A DNA stretch of 64,000 nt from Enterobacterales bacterium CwR94 (GTDB taxonomy: Bacteria; Pseudomonadota; Gammaproteobacteria; Enterobacterales; Enterobacteriaceae): the NCBI GenBank assembly GCA_002837195.1, contig KZ478064.1, positions 124,001 through 188,000 on the forward strand, in the 5' to 3' direction. Position 1 is the first letter of the stretch; each line of letters begins with the position of its first letter. The translations under genes and the position numbers were made by a program. Below, piece by piece: positions 33,103-42,714 of the stretch. The notes below the pieces were generated by a model. It did no database searches, had not been told where the DNA came from, and worked only from the letters and a program-made list of their open reading frames with translations.

Positions 33103-34170
33103 TTACGCCGCAGAAGATGCGTTGCGTAACGTCTCAATATCGATCACGAAACGGTATTTCACATCGCTTTTCAGCATGCGCTCGTAGGCTTCATTAATCT
33201 GATTCATGTTAATCAGCTCAATGTCGGATACGATGTTGTGCTTGCCGCAGAAATCCAGCATATCCTGTGTCTCTTTAATCCCACCAATCAGTGAACCGGC
33301 TACCGAACGGCGCTTAAAGATCAGGTTAAACACCTGTGGCGACGGATGATCATGCTCAGGTGCACCGACCAGCACCAGCGTGCCATCGCGTTTCAGCAAG
33401 GTAATAAACGGATTCAGATCGTGCTGTGCGGCCACGGTATTCACGATGAGATCAAAGGAGTTGGCATGGGCCGCCATTTGATCGGCGTCTTTCGAAATCA
33501 CCACTTCATCAGCACCGAGACGTTTGCCATCTTCGATTTTGGACGGCGACGTGGTGAACAGAACAACATGGGCACCCATAGCGTGCGCGATTTTTACGCC
33601 CATATGCCCCAGGCCTCCTAAGCCGACCACGCCCACTTTTTTACCCGGACCCGCACCCCAGTGATGCAACGGTGAGTAAGTGGTGATACCGGCGCACAGC
33701 AGCGGGGCCGCACCTGCGGGATCGAGGTTGGCGGGCACTTTCAGCACGAAATCTTCATGTACGACAACGCTGGTGGAGTAACCGCCATAAGTAATGGCTT
33801 TGGTTTCGCGATCTTCGCCGTTGTAGGTGCCGACAAAGCCGTTTTCACAATATTGCTCCAGGCCTTCCTGACAGCTCGGACAGGTGCGGCAGGAATCAAC
33901 CATACAACCCACACCGACCAAATCGCCGACGTTATACTTTTGCGTATGTCCACCAACGGCGGTCACGCGGCCAACAATTTCATGCCCAGGAACGACGGGA
34001 AAAATCGTGTTTCGCCATTCGTTACGTGCCTGGTGCAGGTCAGAGTGGCATACGCCGCAGTACAGGATTTCGATTTCGACGTCGTGGTGACGCAGTGCAC
34101 GCGGTTGGTATTCAAACGGTGCCAGCTTTGATTTCGCATCCTGAGCAGCATAAGCGTGAGTGATTTTCAT
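33103..34170 (-). CDS. Zinc-dependent alcohol/aldehyde dehydrogenase, YahK-like
   Basis: This 355-residue medium-chain dehydrogenase has catalytic zinc ligands in GVCHSDLHQARNEW (Cys, His) and PGHEIVGRV, structural zinc cysteines in CMVDSCRTCPSCQEGLEQYC, and NADP-binding VGVVGLGGLGHMGVKIAHAM. The pattern is that of the YahK/cinnamyl-alcohol-type NADPH aldehyde reductases. It probably detoxifies aldehydes. It stands alone, with a palindrome in its promoter region. Confidence 0.9.
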   Translation of the reverse strand: MKITHAYAAQDAKSKLAPFEYQPRALRHHDVEIEILYCGVCHSDLHQARNEWRNTIFPVVPGHEIVGRVTAVGGHTQKYNVGDLVGVGCMVDSCRTCPSCQEGLEQYCENGFVGTYNGEDRETKAITYGGYSTSVVVHEDFVLKVPANLDPAGAAPLLCAGITTYSPLHHWGAGPGKKVGVVGLGGLGHMGVKIAHAMGAHVVLFTTSPSKIEDGKRLGADEVVISKDADQMAAHANSFDLIVNTVAAQHDLNPFITLLKRDGTLVLVGAPEHDHPSPQVFNLIFKRRSVAGSLIGGIKETQDMLDFCGKHNIVSDIELINMNQINEAYERMLKSDVKYRFVIDIETLRNASSAA

Positions 34171-34214
34171 AGTCTCTCCAGTTCAATCCAGTTGAGTGAT
34201 TCGCTGAGTTTGCT

Positions 34215-34232
34215 TGCAGGTGATGACCTGCA
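34215..34232. promoter_or_regulatory. Palindrome TGCAGGT-N4-ACCTGCA upstream of the dehydrogenase gene
   Basis: Perfect 7-base arms lie 45-62 bases before the start of the minus-strand dehydrogenase gene. The position and symmetry suggest an operator for an unlinked regulator. I do not recognise the motif. Confidence 0.5.
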
Positions 34233-34382
34233 TCCTGAGAAAGTGCCGTAAAAAATGAGGCTACGGACTAAGCATAAAGAAATGATGAAGCGGAATAAGG
34301 ATAGTCGTCAGGGCGGGGGACGGATATGCCAGAACCTGTCTAAATCTTGCCTGATTCTGCAAGGCACAGTGGAAATGGGCAG

Positions 34383-34406
34383 AAAAAGGGGGCCTGAACA
34401 GCCCCC
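34383..34406 (-). terminator. Intrinsic terminator of uvrA
   Basis: GGGGGC (34388-34393) pairs with GCCCCC (34401-34406); on the minus strand the stem is followed by TTTTT (34387-34383). It lies just past the uvrA stop. Confidence 0.82.
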
Positions 34407-34418
34407 CGTTTTATGGGT

Positions 34419-37250
34419 TTATTTTTGTAAAATCAACGACTTAAGGAAGCGTGCCGTGTGTGATTCCTGACAGTTCGCAACGGTTTCCGGTGTGCCTGAA
34501 ACCAGGATTTGTCCGCCTCCGCTGCCGCCTTCTGGACCCAGATCAACAATCCAGTCTGCGGTTTTGATCACATCAAGATTGTGCTCAATCACCACGATGG
34601 TATTGCCCTGATCGCGCAACTGGTGCAGGACTTCCAGTAACTGCGCAATATCCGCAAAATGCAGACCCGTGGTGGGTTCATCGAGAATATACAGCGTTTG
34701 CCCAGTCCCACGTTTCGACAACTCACGCGCCAGTTTGACGCGCTGCGCTTCACCACCAGACAGCGTGGTGGCCGACTGGCCTAAACGAATATAGGACAGG
34801 CCAACATCAATCAGCGTCTGGAGCTTGCGCGCCAGTGCAGGCACGGCATCAAAGAAGGCACGGGCTTCTTCAATGGTCATTTCCAGCACTTCATGAATGC
34901 TCTTGCCTTTGTACTTCACTTCCAGCGTTTCACGGTTATAGCGCTTACCTTTGCACTGATCGCAAGGCACGTAGATATCTGGCAGGAAGTGCATTTCGAC
35001 TTTCAACACACCGTCGCCCTGACAGGCTTCACAACGTCCACCCCGCACGTTAAAGCTAAAACGGCCTGGTGTATAACCGCGAGCACGCGATTCTGGCACC
35101 CCCGCGAACAGTTCACGCACCGGCGTGAACACCCCGGTATAGGTGGCGGGGTTGGAGCGGGGGGTACGGCCAATCGGACTCTGATCGATATCGATGACTT
35201 TATCGAAATGCTCCAGACCTGACACCTCACGGTGTGGCGCGGGTTCAATAATGGTTGCGCCATTGAGCGCGCGCTGTGCCACCGGGAACAGCGTATCGTT
35301 GATCAACGTGGATTTGCCCGAACCCGATACGCCGGTCACACAGGTAAACAGCCCGACCGGCAATGTCAGCGTGACATCTTTCAGGTTATTGCCGCGTGCA
35401 CCGCTCAGTTTCAGCACTTTTTCCGGATTGGCTTCGACGCGCTGTGCCGGAATCGCAATTTTCTTCTCGCCACTTAAATATTGCCCGGTCAGCGAGGTGG
35501 GTTCAGCCATGATTTGCTCAACCGTGCCTTCCGCGACAATTTCACCGCCGTGCACGCCCGCACCGGGGCCGATATCAATCACGTGATCGGCGGCGCGAAT
35601 CGCATCTTCATCGTGCTCGACAACAATCACCGTATTGCCGAGATTGCGCAGGTGAATAAGCGTTTCCAGCAGGCGTTCGTTGTCGCGCTGATGCAAACCA
35701 ATGGATGGCTCATCCAGCACATACATGACGCCAACCAGACCGGCACCAATCTGGCTGGCCAGGCGAATACGCTGCGCTTCCCCGCCTGAGAGCGTTTCTG
35801 CTGAGCGCGACATCGACAGATAATTCAGCCCAACATTCACCAGGAATTTCAGGCGATCGCCGATCTCTTTCAGCACTTTTTCGGCGATTTTGGCGCGCTG
35901 GCCGCTCAGCTTAATATTCTGGAAGAACGCCATCGCATGACCAATGCTCATATCGGAAATGGTCGGCAGCGTGGTGCCCTCGATAAACACATGGCGTGCT
36001 TCACGGCGCAAACGGGTTCCTTCGCAACTGGCACAGGCGCGGTTATTGATAAATTTCGCCAACTCTTCCCGTACCGCGCTGGACTCGGTCTCTTTATACC
36101 GGCGTTCTATGTTGTTCAGCACGCCTTCAAACGGGTGGCGGCGCACTGAGGTATCACCACGATCGTTGACGTATTTGAACTCGATATTCTCTTTGCCCGA
36201 GCCGTAGAGGATCACTTTCTGTACCGTGGGTTTCAGGCTCTCGAAGGGGGCTTCGACATCAAATTCATAATGTTCTGCCAGTGAGCGCAGCATTTGGAAA
36301 TAATAGAAATTGCGGCGATCCCAGCCACGAATGGCGCCGCCTGCCAGCGACAGTTCGGCGTTTTGTACCACGCGATCGGGATCGAAATATTGCTGCACGC
36401 CTAAACCGTCACAGGTTTGGCAGGCGCCCGCTGGATTGTTAAAGGAGAACAGGCGCGGTTCTAATTCGCGCATGCTGTAGCCGCAAATCGGGCAAGCAAA
36501 ATTGGCGGAAAACAGCAGTTCTTCCGCGCTGCTGTCATCCATATCGGCAACCACCGCGGTGCCCCCGGAGAGTTCCAGCGCGGTTTCAAACGACTCGGCC
36601 AGACGCTGCTTGAGGTCATCACGAACTTTGAAACGATCGACCACCACTTCAATGGTGTGCTTTTTGTGAAGCTCAAGTTTTGGCGGATCGGAGAGATCGC
36701 AAACCTCGCCATCAATACGCGCCCGGATATAACCTTGCGTTGCCAGGTTTTCCAGCGTTTTGGTGTGCTCGCCTTTACGCTCTTTCACCACCGGTGCCAG
36801 CAGCATCAGACGGCGGCCCTCTGGAAGCGCCAGCACGTTATCAACCATCTGGCTGACGGTTTGTGCCGCCAGCGTGACGTCGTGATCGGGACAGCGCGGC
36901 TCGCCCACGCGGGCAAACAGCAAACGCAGGTAGTCGTGAATTTCCGTGATGGTGCCGACGGTCGAGCGTGGGTTATGCGACGTGGATTTCTGCTCAATAG
37001 AGATCGCTGGCGACAGGCCTTCGATATGATCCACATCGGGTTTTTCCATCAGCGACAAGAACTGGCGTGCGTAGGCAGACAGGGATTCCACATAGCGGCG
37101 CTGCCCTTCGGCATACAGGGTATCAAACGCCAGCGAAGATTTTCCCGAGCCGGAGAGGCCGGTTACCACGATCAGTTTGTCGCGAGGGATGATTAAATTG
37201 ATGTTTTTGAGATTGTGGGTGCGGGCACCCCGGACTTCGATCTTATCCAT
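34419..37250 (-). CDS. uvrA: UvrA, excinuclease ABC subunit A
   Basis: This 943-residue damage-recognition ATPase of nucleotide excision repair starts [20 protein letters not shown] and has two ABC modules (Walker [15 protein letters not shown] and [14 protein letters not shown], signatures [20 protein letters not shown] and [14 protein letters not shown]). Zinc-binding CxxC motifs occur in [18 protein letters not shown] and [17 protein letters not shown]. It is divergent from ssb with a weak LexA box in between. Confidence 0.98.
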   Translation of the reverse strand: MDKIEVRGARTHNLKNINLIIPRDKLIVVTGLSGSGKSSLAFDTLYAEGQRRYVESLSAYARQFLSLMEKPDVDHIEGLSPAISIEQKSTSHNPRSTVGTITEIHDYLRLLFARVGEPRCPDHDVTLAAQTVSQMVDNVLALPEGRRLMLLAPVVKERKGEHTKTLENLATQGYIRARIDGEVCDLSDPPKLELHKKHTIEVVVDRFKVRDDLKQRLAESFETALELSGGTAVVADMDDSSAEELLFSANFACPICGYSMRELEPRLFSFNNPAGACQTCDGLGVQQYFDPDRVVQNAELSLAGGAIRGWDRRNFYYFQMLRSLAEHYEFDVEAPFESLKPTVQKVILYGSGKENIEFKYVNDRGDTSVRRHPFEGVLNNIERRYKETESSAVREELAKFINNRACASCEGTRLRREARHVFIEGTTLPTISDMSIGHAMAFFQNIKLSGQRAKIAEKVLKEIGDRLKFLVNVGLNYLSMSRSAETLSGGEAQRIRLASQIGAGLVGVMYVLDEPSIGLHQRDNERLLETLIHLRNLGNTVIVVEHDEDAIRAADHVIDIGPGAGVHGGEIVAEGTVEQIMAEPTSLTGQYLSGEKKIAIPAQRVEANPEKVLKLSGARGNNLKDVTLTLPVGLFTCVTGVSGSGKSTLINDTLFPVAQRALNGATIIEPAPHREVSGLEHFDKVIDIDQSPIGRTPRSNPATYTGVFTPVRELFAGVPESRARGYTPGRFSFNVRGGRCEACQGDGVLKVEMHFLPDIYVPCDQCKGKRYNRETLEVKYKGKSIHEVLEMTIEEARAFFDAVPALARKLQTLIDVGLSYIRLGQSATTLSGGEAQRVKLARELSKRGTGQTLYILDEPTTGLHFADIAQLLEVLHQLRDQGNTIVVIEHNLDVIKTADWIVDLGPEGGSGGGQILVSGTPETVANCQESHTARFLKSLILQK

Positions 37251-37335
37251 TCACCTTTCCCGGATTCTCTCAGATCTCACCGTGCCCTTGCCCGGCACAG
37301 CCAGTATGGAACGAATTATTATTGCATAAAAAAAC

Positions 37336-37351
37336 CTGAATGGATATCCAG
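37336..37351. promoter_or_regulatory. Degenerate LexA box between uvrA and ssb
   Basis: CTGA-N8-CCAG at 37336-37351 sits where E. coli has the uvrA SOS box (ACCTGAATGAATATACAGTA on this strand). Relative to that site, both the centre and the right half are altered, so LexA binding should be weaker here. Confidence 0.6.
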
Positions 37352-37490
37352 TATTTGATGTAAACTTCACCACAGTTGCAGTTGTTTTTCAGGCCCGCTC
37401 GGAATTCTGTATCAATGTAGGATATCGGGGTAGGGCATGCTAGAATTTTGCGCGTAGACTTATAGAACCTTATTCATCGGGAGAAAGCAC

Positions 37491-38036
37491 ATGGCCAGCA
37501 GAGGCGTAAACAAAGTCATTCTTGTCGGGAATCTGGGGCAAGACCCGGAAGTCCGCTATATGCCGAATGGTGGTGCGGTAGCGAATATTACGCTGGCGAC
37601 TTCCGAAAGCTGGCGCGACAAGCAAACCGGCGAAAACAAAGAAGTGACCGAGTGGCACCGCGTTGTGCTGTTCGGCAAATTGGCTGAAGTGGCGGGTGAA
37701 TACCTGCGCAAAGGGTCGCAGGTGTACATCGAAGGTCAACTGCGCACCCGTAAGTGGCAGGATCAAGGCGGCCAGGAGCGTTACACCACTGAAGTGGTCG
37801 TGAATGTGGGTGGCACCATGCAAATGTTGGGTGGTCGTCAAGGCGGCGGTGCGGGTGCACCTGCGGCGGGTGGCGGTAACAACAACGGTTGGGGCCAGCC
37901 TCAGCAGCCACAAGGCGGCAACCAGTTCAGTGGCGGTGGCTCCCCAGCACCGGCAGCCTCTTCGCGTCCACAGCAGAACAGCGCACCGCAGAACAATGAA
38001 CCACCGATGGACTTTGACGACGATATTCCGTTCTAA
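37491..38036 (+). CDS. ssb: Single-stranded DNA-binding protein
   Basis: This 181-residue protein has an N-terminal OB fold ([20 protein letters not shown], then [20 protein letters not shown]). A Gly/Gln/Pro-rich linker runs from about 115 to 170, and the acidic C-terminal tip MDFDDDIPF recruits repair and replication proteins. The start follows GGGAGAAAG. Full length, no anomalies. Confidence 0.98.
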   Translation: MASRGVNKVILVGNLGQDPEVRYMPNGGAVANITLATSESWRDKQTGENKEVTEWHRVVLFGKLAEVAGEYLRKGSQVYIEGQLRTRKWQDQGGQERYTTEVVVNVGGTMQMLGGRQGGGAGAPAAGGGNNNGWGQPQQPQGGNQFSGGGSPAPAASSRPQQNSAPQNNEPPMDFDDDIPF

Positions 38037-38055
38037 GTCGCTGAAGAAGAGAAAA

Positions 38056-38085
38056 AGCCCCGATCCTGCATCGGGGCTTTTTTTT
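38056..38085 (+). terminator. Intrinsic terminator of ssb
   Basis: Perfect 9-base arms AGCCCCGAT (38056-38064) and ATCGGGGCT (38070-38078) around CCTGC are followed by a run of eight T residues. Confidence 0.95.
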
Positions 38086-38105
38086 ACGCAACGGCCTGCC
38101 AACAG

Positions 38106-38142
38106 GCAAAAAAAATCCGCAAACCTTGCGGTTTACGGATTT
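38106..38142 (-). terminator. Intrinsic terminator of ddc
   Basis: The stem formed by 38113-38125 and 38130-38142 (AAATCCG and AAACC paired with GGTTT and CGGATTT, one mismatch) is followed on the minus strand by an uninterrupted T-run. It ends the dat-ddc transcript. Confidence 0.8.
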
Positions 38143-38162
38143 ATTCAGCGCGTTAGCGGAAA

Positions 38163-39635
38163 TTACTGCGCCAGAAGCTCGTGCGCCGTGCGTGAAACCA
38201 ACGCCAGCAGGACTTTTACATCTTCCAGCGTGACGGTTGGGTTCAGCAGGGTCACTTTCAGGCAGGTTACGCCGTTATGCTCGGTCACACCTACGTTGGC
38301 ACGCCCTGAATCCAGCAGCGCATCACCAATTTTCTGGTTCAGCAGGGCAATCGCAGCATCACCCGCATCGGCCAGAGACTGCGGACGGAAGCGGAACAGT
38401 ACGCTGGCTAACTGCGGTGTCATCACCAGTTCCAGCTCTTCCTGCTCAGTGACATAGCCTGCAACCTGCTGTGCCAGCGTCACACCGTGATCGATAATCG
38501 CGGCATACTGCTTTTGTCCCAGCGCTTCCAGGCCCATCCACAATTTCAGCGCATCGAAACGACGCGTGGTTTGCAGTGATTTGGACACCAGGTTCGGTAC
38601 GCCTTGCTCTTCATCAAATTCAGAGTTCAGGTACGCCGCCTGATAGCGCATCAGCTCATAATGGCGTGCTTCTTTCAGCAAAAACGCGCCACAGCTAATG
38701 GTCTGGAAGAACTGCTTGTGGAAGTCCAGTGTGATGGAATCCACCAGCTCAATACCGTCCAGATAATCGCGATACTGTTCTGACAGCAGCAGTGCGCCGC
38801 CCCAGGCCGCATCGACGTGAACCCAGATTTGGTGTTCAGCAGCCAACTGAGCAATGGCACGCAGCGGATCAATGGCCCCGGCATCGGTGGTGCCTGCGGT
38901 GGCTACGATCGCCAGGATCTGCTCGCCATTGGCCTGCGCCTGAGCGATCTTCGCCTGCAGATCGTTGAGATCCATGCGCGCGAACGCATCGGTTTTCACC
39001 AACGTCACAGACTGATAACCCAGCCCCAACAGCGCCATATTCTTCTGCACAGAGAAGTGTGCATTCTCTGAACACAGCACGCGGATTTTACGCAGATCGC
39101 CAATCAAGCCATCTTGTTGGATAGAGTGGCCTTGACGCGCAAAGAACGCGTCACGTGCCAGCATCAGGCCCATCAGGTTACTCTGCGTACCGCCGCTGGT
39201 GAACACGCCAGCGTCACCGGCCTGGTAGCCAACCTGGGCACGCAGCCACTCGATCAGCTTCAGCTCAATGATGGTCGCTGATGGGCTCTGGTCCCAGGAG
39301 TCCATGCTCTGGTTGGTGGCGTTAATCAACACTTCCGCCGCCTGGCTTACCACCAGACTTGGGCAGTGCAGGTGCGCCACACACTGTGGATGGTGCACCG
39401 ACAGGCTGTCTTTCAGGAAGTACTCAATGGCGCGCTCAATCGCGACCTGGTTACCCAGGCCCTGTGGATTGAAATCCAGCGTAATGCGCTCACGCAGTTC
39501 CGCCACGCTTTTACCCTGATACATCTCTGGCTGTTGCAGCCACTGCATCACGGCTTGCGTACTTTGCGTAATCGCTTGTTGGTACGCTTCGATGCTTTGC
39601 GCGGATGACGCCAGAATCGGGTTCACATTCGACAT
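38163..39635 (-). CDS. ddc: L-2,4-diaminobutyrate decarboxylase
   Basis: This 490-residue group II PLP decarboxylase converts L-2,4-diaminobutyrate to 1,3-diaminopropane. Key features are VFTSGGTQSNLMGLMLARDA (143-162), VHVDAAWGGALLL and the PLP lysine Lys307 in LDFHKQFFQ. It lies 18 bases after dat in the same direction, the classic dat-ddc pair. 1,3-diaminopropane is a polyamine and also a precursor of some siderophores. Confidence 0.93.
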   Translation of the reverse strand: MSNVNPILASSAQSIEAYQQAITQSTQAVMQWLQQPEMYQGKSVAELRERITLDFNPQGLGNQVAIERAIEYFLKDSLSVHHPQCVAHLHCPSLVVSQAAEVLINATNQSMDSWDQSPSATIIELKLIEWLRAQVGYQAGDAGVFTSGGTQSNLMGLMLARDAFFARQGHSIQQDGLIGDLRKIRVLCSENAHFSVQKNMALLGLGYQSVTLVKTDAFARMDLNDLQAKIAQAQANGEQILAIVATAGTTDAGAIDPLRAIAQLAAEHQIWVHVDAAWGGALLLSEQYRDYLDGIELVDSITLDFHKQFFQTISCGAFLLKEARHYELMRYQAAYLNSEFDEEQGVPNLVSKSLQTTRRFDALKLWMGLEALGQKQYAAIIDHGVTLAQQVAGYVTEQEELELVMTPQLASVLFRFRPQSLADAGDAAIALLNQKIGDALLDSGRANVGVTEHNGVTCLKVTLLNPTVTLEDVKVLLALVSRTAHELLAQ

Positions 39636-39653
39636 GACTTGTCCTTCTTGTCC

Positions 39654-41039
39654 TTAAACCGGCTTCACGCCAGCGGCCAACAGTGCCTGCTCAAATTTAT
39701 CCAGGAACACGCGCAGTTCATCATTGGTGATCAGCAGGGAAGGCAGCAGACGCAGCACGCTACCGTGGCGGCCTCCGCGCTCAAGGATCAAGCCTGCTTC
39801 AAAGCACTTCTTCTGCAGCAGTGCGGAGAGATCGCCGTCTGCCGGGAAGCTGCCCATGTGATCGGCTGGCTCATTGGGTTTCACGATCTCGATACCAATC
39901 ATCATACCGAGACCACGGATGTGGCCCAGCACCGGGTAGCGCTGTTGCAGTGCCGCCAGTTGCTCTTTCAGCCACTCGCCCTGCGCCGCGACTTTGCCCG
40001 CGATATCGTTATCTTTCAGGATTTTCAGCGTGGTCATGCCGGTGGCCATCGCCATCTGGTTACCCCGGAAGGTACCGGTGTGGTGACCCGGAGACCAGGC
40101 ATCGAATTCTTTCTTGATGCCCAGCACAGCCAGTGGCAAGCCGCCACCGATGGCTTTTGACATCACGATGATGTCTGGCTCAATGCCCGCATGTTCGAAC
40201 GCAAAGAATTTACCGGTACGCGCGAAGCCCGCTTGCACTTCGTCCAGAATCAGCAGAATACCGTGTTCCTGCGTCACTTTACGGATGCGCTGCAGCCACT
40301 CGACCGGTGCCGGGTTAACGCCGCCTTCACCCTGAACGGCTTCCAGAATCACAGCCGCAGGCTTACGTACGCCGCTTTCTACGTCATTGATCAGGTTATC
40401 GAAATAGTAGGTCAGTGCTTTGACGCCTGCGTCACCACCGATCCCCAGTGGGCAACGGTACAGGTGCGGGTACGGCATGAATTGCACTTCTGGCATCATG
40501 TTATCCACGGCCTCTTTCGGTGACAGGTTACCTGTCACGGAGAGTGCGCCATGCGTCATGCCGTGATAGCCGCCGGAGAAGCTGATAATGCTGCTGCGGC
40601 CAGTCACTTTCTTCGCCAGTTTCAGCGCGGCTTCGACGGCATCTGCGCCAGAAGGGCCGGTGAATTGCAGGCAGTATTCTTTACCCTGACCTGGCAGCAG
40701 TGACAGCAGGTACTCTGAAAATTCATCTTTCAGCGGGGTCGTTAAATCCAGGGTATGTAACGGCAAGCCGCTAGTAATGACAGTTTGGATACTTTTCAGC
40801 ACATCCGGATGGTTATGGCCCAGCGCCAGCGTTCCCGCACCGGCCAGGCAATCAAGATACTGTTTGTTATCGGCATCAGTGATCCACACACCCTCTGCCT
40901 TGGTAATCGCTAAAGGCAGTTTGCGAGGATAGCTTCTGACGTTCGACTCAAATTCAGCCTGACGCGCTAAAAAGGATTCATTGTTTCCATGAAATGTGGT
41001 GGCATCCAAAGCATTATTACGGACTTTATCCGTCATCAT
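39654..41039 (-). CDS. dat: Diaminobutyrate--2-oxoglutarate aminotransferase
   Basis: This 461-residue class III PLP aminotransferase makes L-2,4-diaminobutyrate from aspartate semialdehyde and glutamate. [20 protein letters not shown], the cofactor-binding [13 protein letters not shown] and PLP lysine Lys295 ([13 protein letters not shown]) are conserved. Two adjacent ATG codons exist (41039 and 41036); GGGAG upstream favours the second by spacing. It heads the dat-ddc operon. Confidence 0.93.
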   Translation of the reverse strand: MMTDKVRNNALDATTFHGNNESFLARQAEFESNVRSYPRKLPLAITKAEGVWITDADNKQYLDCLAGAGTLALGHNHPDVLKSIQTVITSGLPLHTLDLTTPLKDEFSEYLLSLLPGQGKEYCLQFTGPSGADAVEAALKLAKKVTGRSSIISFSGGYHGMTHGALSVTGNLSPKEAVDNMMPEVQFMPYPHLYRCPLGIGGDAGVKALTYYFDNLINDVESGVRKPAAVILEAVQGEGGVNPAPVEWLQRIRKVTQEHGILLILDEVQAGFARTGKFFAFEHAGIEPDIIVMSKAIGGGLPLAVLGIKKEFDAWSPGHHTGTFRGNQMAMATGMTTLKILKDNDIAGKVAAQGEWLKEQLAALQQRYPVLGHIRGLGMMIGIEIVKPNEPADHMGSFPADGDLSALLQKKCFEAGLILERGGRHGSVLRLLPSLLITNDELRVFLDKFEQALLAAGVKPV

Positions 41040-41439
41040 ATCACTCCCACAACCGAGGCTGTCGTTTGCGCCCCGATTGAATAATTAGTTGAAAAAGTAA
41101 CCGCCTTGAAAAAAGCGCGGGCCAATATAGGACTTTTTAAGCCGGGGCTCAATGATTAATTTTTGTCGATTTATTGACGAAAATATTTCAGCCATTGGGA
41201 CACTGATGATTCCCCCGGCAGGCCGCACTGCATCTGGTGGAATCCCAATGTTATCCAGGGCGATGAAATGCCCGCCCTGCGCCAAAAACGGGGTATTAAT
41301 TCGCAGAAGATGCGCCGGGTTTACAGCGTGTTTCTGGCACTAAAGCTACAGAAATTCTTATTGGTGGGTGGTGAAAAAAACATCAATGAATGCGAGGCAG
41401 GCTGCAATTCAGGGTGTATGCGCCCGCGCATAATTATGC
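41040..41439. other. Gene-free leader region upstream of dat with long-range stems
   Basis: These 400 bases have no convincing gene. Two possible RNA stems occur: CATTGGGA (41193-41200) with TCCCAATG (41243-41250), and CAGGGCG (41256-41262) with CGCCCTG (41273-41279). It probably contains the dat promoter and the downstream end of the sigma54 activator gene. Small frames on both strands here lack ribosome sites and family patterns. Confidence 0.4.
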
Positions 41440-42501
41440 TCAGCCGTTTTTACGCCGGTTGACCACCAGTTCACCGGTGCGGATCAGGTGGCTACGGGTA
41501 ATATTGCGCGAGAGCCCCAGCAGTGTCGCGGTATGCACTTGATTGTAGTGGCAATAGCGATAGGCCTGTCGCAGTAACACGGCTTCTACTTGCGCATAAA
41601 CCTTGCCGTTTTGCTCTTCGAGCAGCGCGTTAATGGCCTGAGTGAGCAGCGTTTCGGCGCTGGCATCTTCGTTAGCCACCGGTTGAACGCGCACCACTAC
41701 TTGCCCATTGAGATGCAGATCCTCTGCGCGGATCACCGCGCCCTGGCTGATCAGCAGAGTATGGTGGATCACGTTCTCCAGTTCACGAATATTGCCCGGC
41801 CATGCGTAATCGAGTAAGCGCTGAGCGGCTTCTTCGCTGAGCCGTACGTCGTCATAACCCAGGCGGCGACGGTAATCGCGGATAAAGTGATGAGCCAGCG
41901 GCAGAATATCGCCCGGCCGGTCACGCAACAGTGGCAATTGCAGGTTGACCACGTTTAATCGGTAATAGAGATCTTCGCGAAAGCGCCCGGCAATAATGGC
42001 GTGTTCCAGCTTCACATTGGTCGCTGCGACAACGCGGACATTGACCGGGATACTTTTACGTGACCCCAAACGCACCACTTCACGTTCCTGTAGAACGCGC
42101 AGGAGCTTTACCTGCAGGGAAAGCGGCAGATCGCCAATTTCATCTAAAAATAGCGTGCCGCCGTTGGCCTCTTCAAACCACCCGGCTTGCGCAGACAGCG
42201 CACCGGTAAAAGCCCCTTTTTCATGACCAAACAGTTCAGCTTCCACCAGTGATTCGGTAAACGCACCGCAGTTAACGGCGATAAACGGCCCATCGCGGCG
42301 TGCGCTCAGGTTATGAATATGGCGTGCCGCCAACTCCTTGCCGGTCCCCGTTGCGCCAATGATTAACACGCTGGCTTCACTGGGGGCGATTTGCTGTAAA
42401 TGCGCAAACATGGCACGAGAGCGGGGATCTTCAAAGACTTGCGCAGTGGCGCGAATTGAAGTGCTCAGTGCGGGTGAGCGGGGAAGCGTCAACAGTGTCA
42501 T
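41440..42501 (-). CDS. Sigma54-dependent activator without receiver domain, SfnR-like
   Basis: This 353-residue enhancer-binding protein consists of an AAA+ domain (Walker A GATGTGKE at 49-56, sigma54 contact loop GAFTGA at 96-101, Walker B GGTLFLDE at 114-121, arginine-finger region GRFREDLYYRLN) and a C-terminal Fis-type helix-turn-helix (HTATLLGLSRN). It has no N-terminal sensory domain, as in SfnR, so activity is probably set by its own level. Palindromes upstream of its start match those upstream of the sigma54 promoter of the monooxygenase operon, which points to autoregulation plus activation of that operon. Confidence 0.9.
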   Translation of the reverse strand: MTLLTLPRSPALSTSIRATAQVFEDPRSRAMFAHLQQIAPSEASVLIIGATGTGKELAARHIHNLSARRDGPFIAVNCGAFTESLVEAELFGHEKGAFTGALSAQAGWFEEANGGTLFLDEIGDLPLSLQVKLLRVLQEREVVRLGSRKSIPVNVRVVAATNVKLEHAIIAGRFREDLYYRLNVVNLQLPLLRDRPGDILPLAHHFIRDYRRRLGYDDVRLSEEAAQRLLDYAWPGNIRELENVIHHTLLISQGAVIRAEDLHLNGQVVVRVQPVANEDASAETLLTQAINALLEEQNGKVYAQVEAVLLRQAYRYCHYNQVHTATLLGLSRNITRSHLIRTGELVVNRRKNG

Positions 42502-42524
42502 GATGTGCTCCTGAGAAAAAGGGT

Positions 42525-42573
42525 GATGACTGTTGCCCGAACAACAGTCATCACTGCTGCTCAGGCAACAGTG
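42525..42573. promoter_or_regulatory. Two CTGTTG-N6-CAACAG-type operators upstream of the SfnR-like gene
   Basis: Site A has core CTGTTG-N6-CAACAG (42530-42547) with arms extending to 11 perfect bases each (42525-42552). Site B is CTGCTG-N6-CAACAG (42554-42571) within arms 42552-42573, one mismatch. They lie 24-72 bases before the activator start codon, and copies occur before the monooxygenase operon. Confidence 0.8.
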
Positions 42574-42714
42574 CTGCCTGGATGCAGCCGAATTATCCTG
42601 CCAGCAACACTCAGGCTGTTATAGCGCAGTCAGGATGTGCGCCAAACCAATAAAAGTGGATAATTATTGTCACTTTACGGCATACCGCAGCTCGCCCCTT
42701 TCCAGCGCTCCTGC

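Noticed and set aside
41085-41343. Small frames on both strands upstream of dat
   Set aside because: No ribosome sites and no recognisable family; they coincide with palindromic leader sequence.
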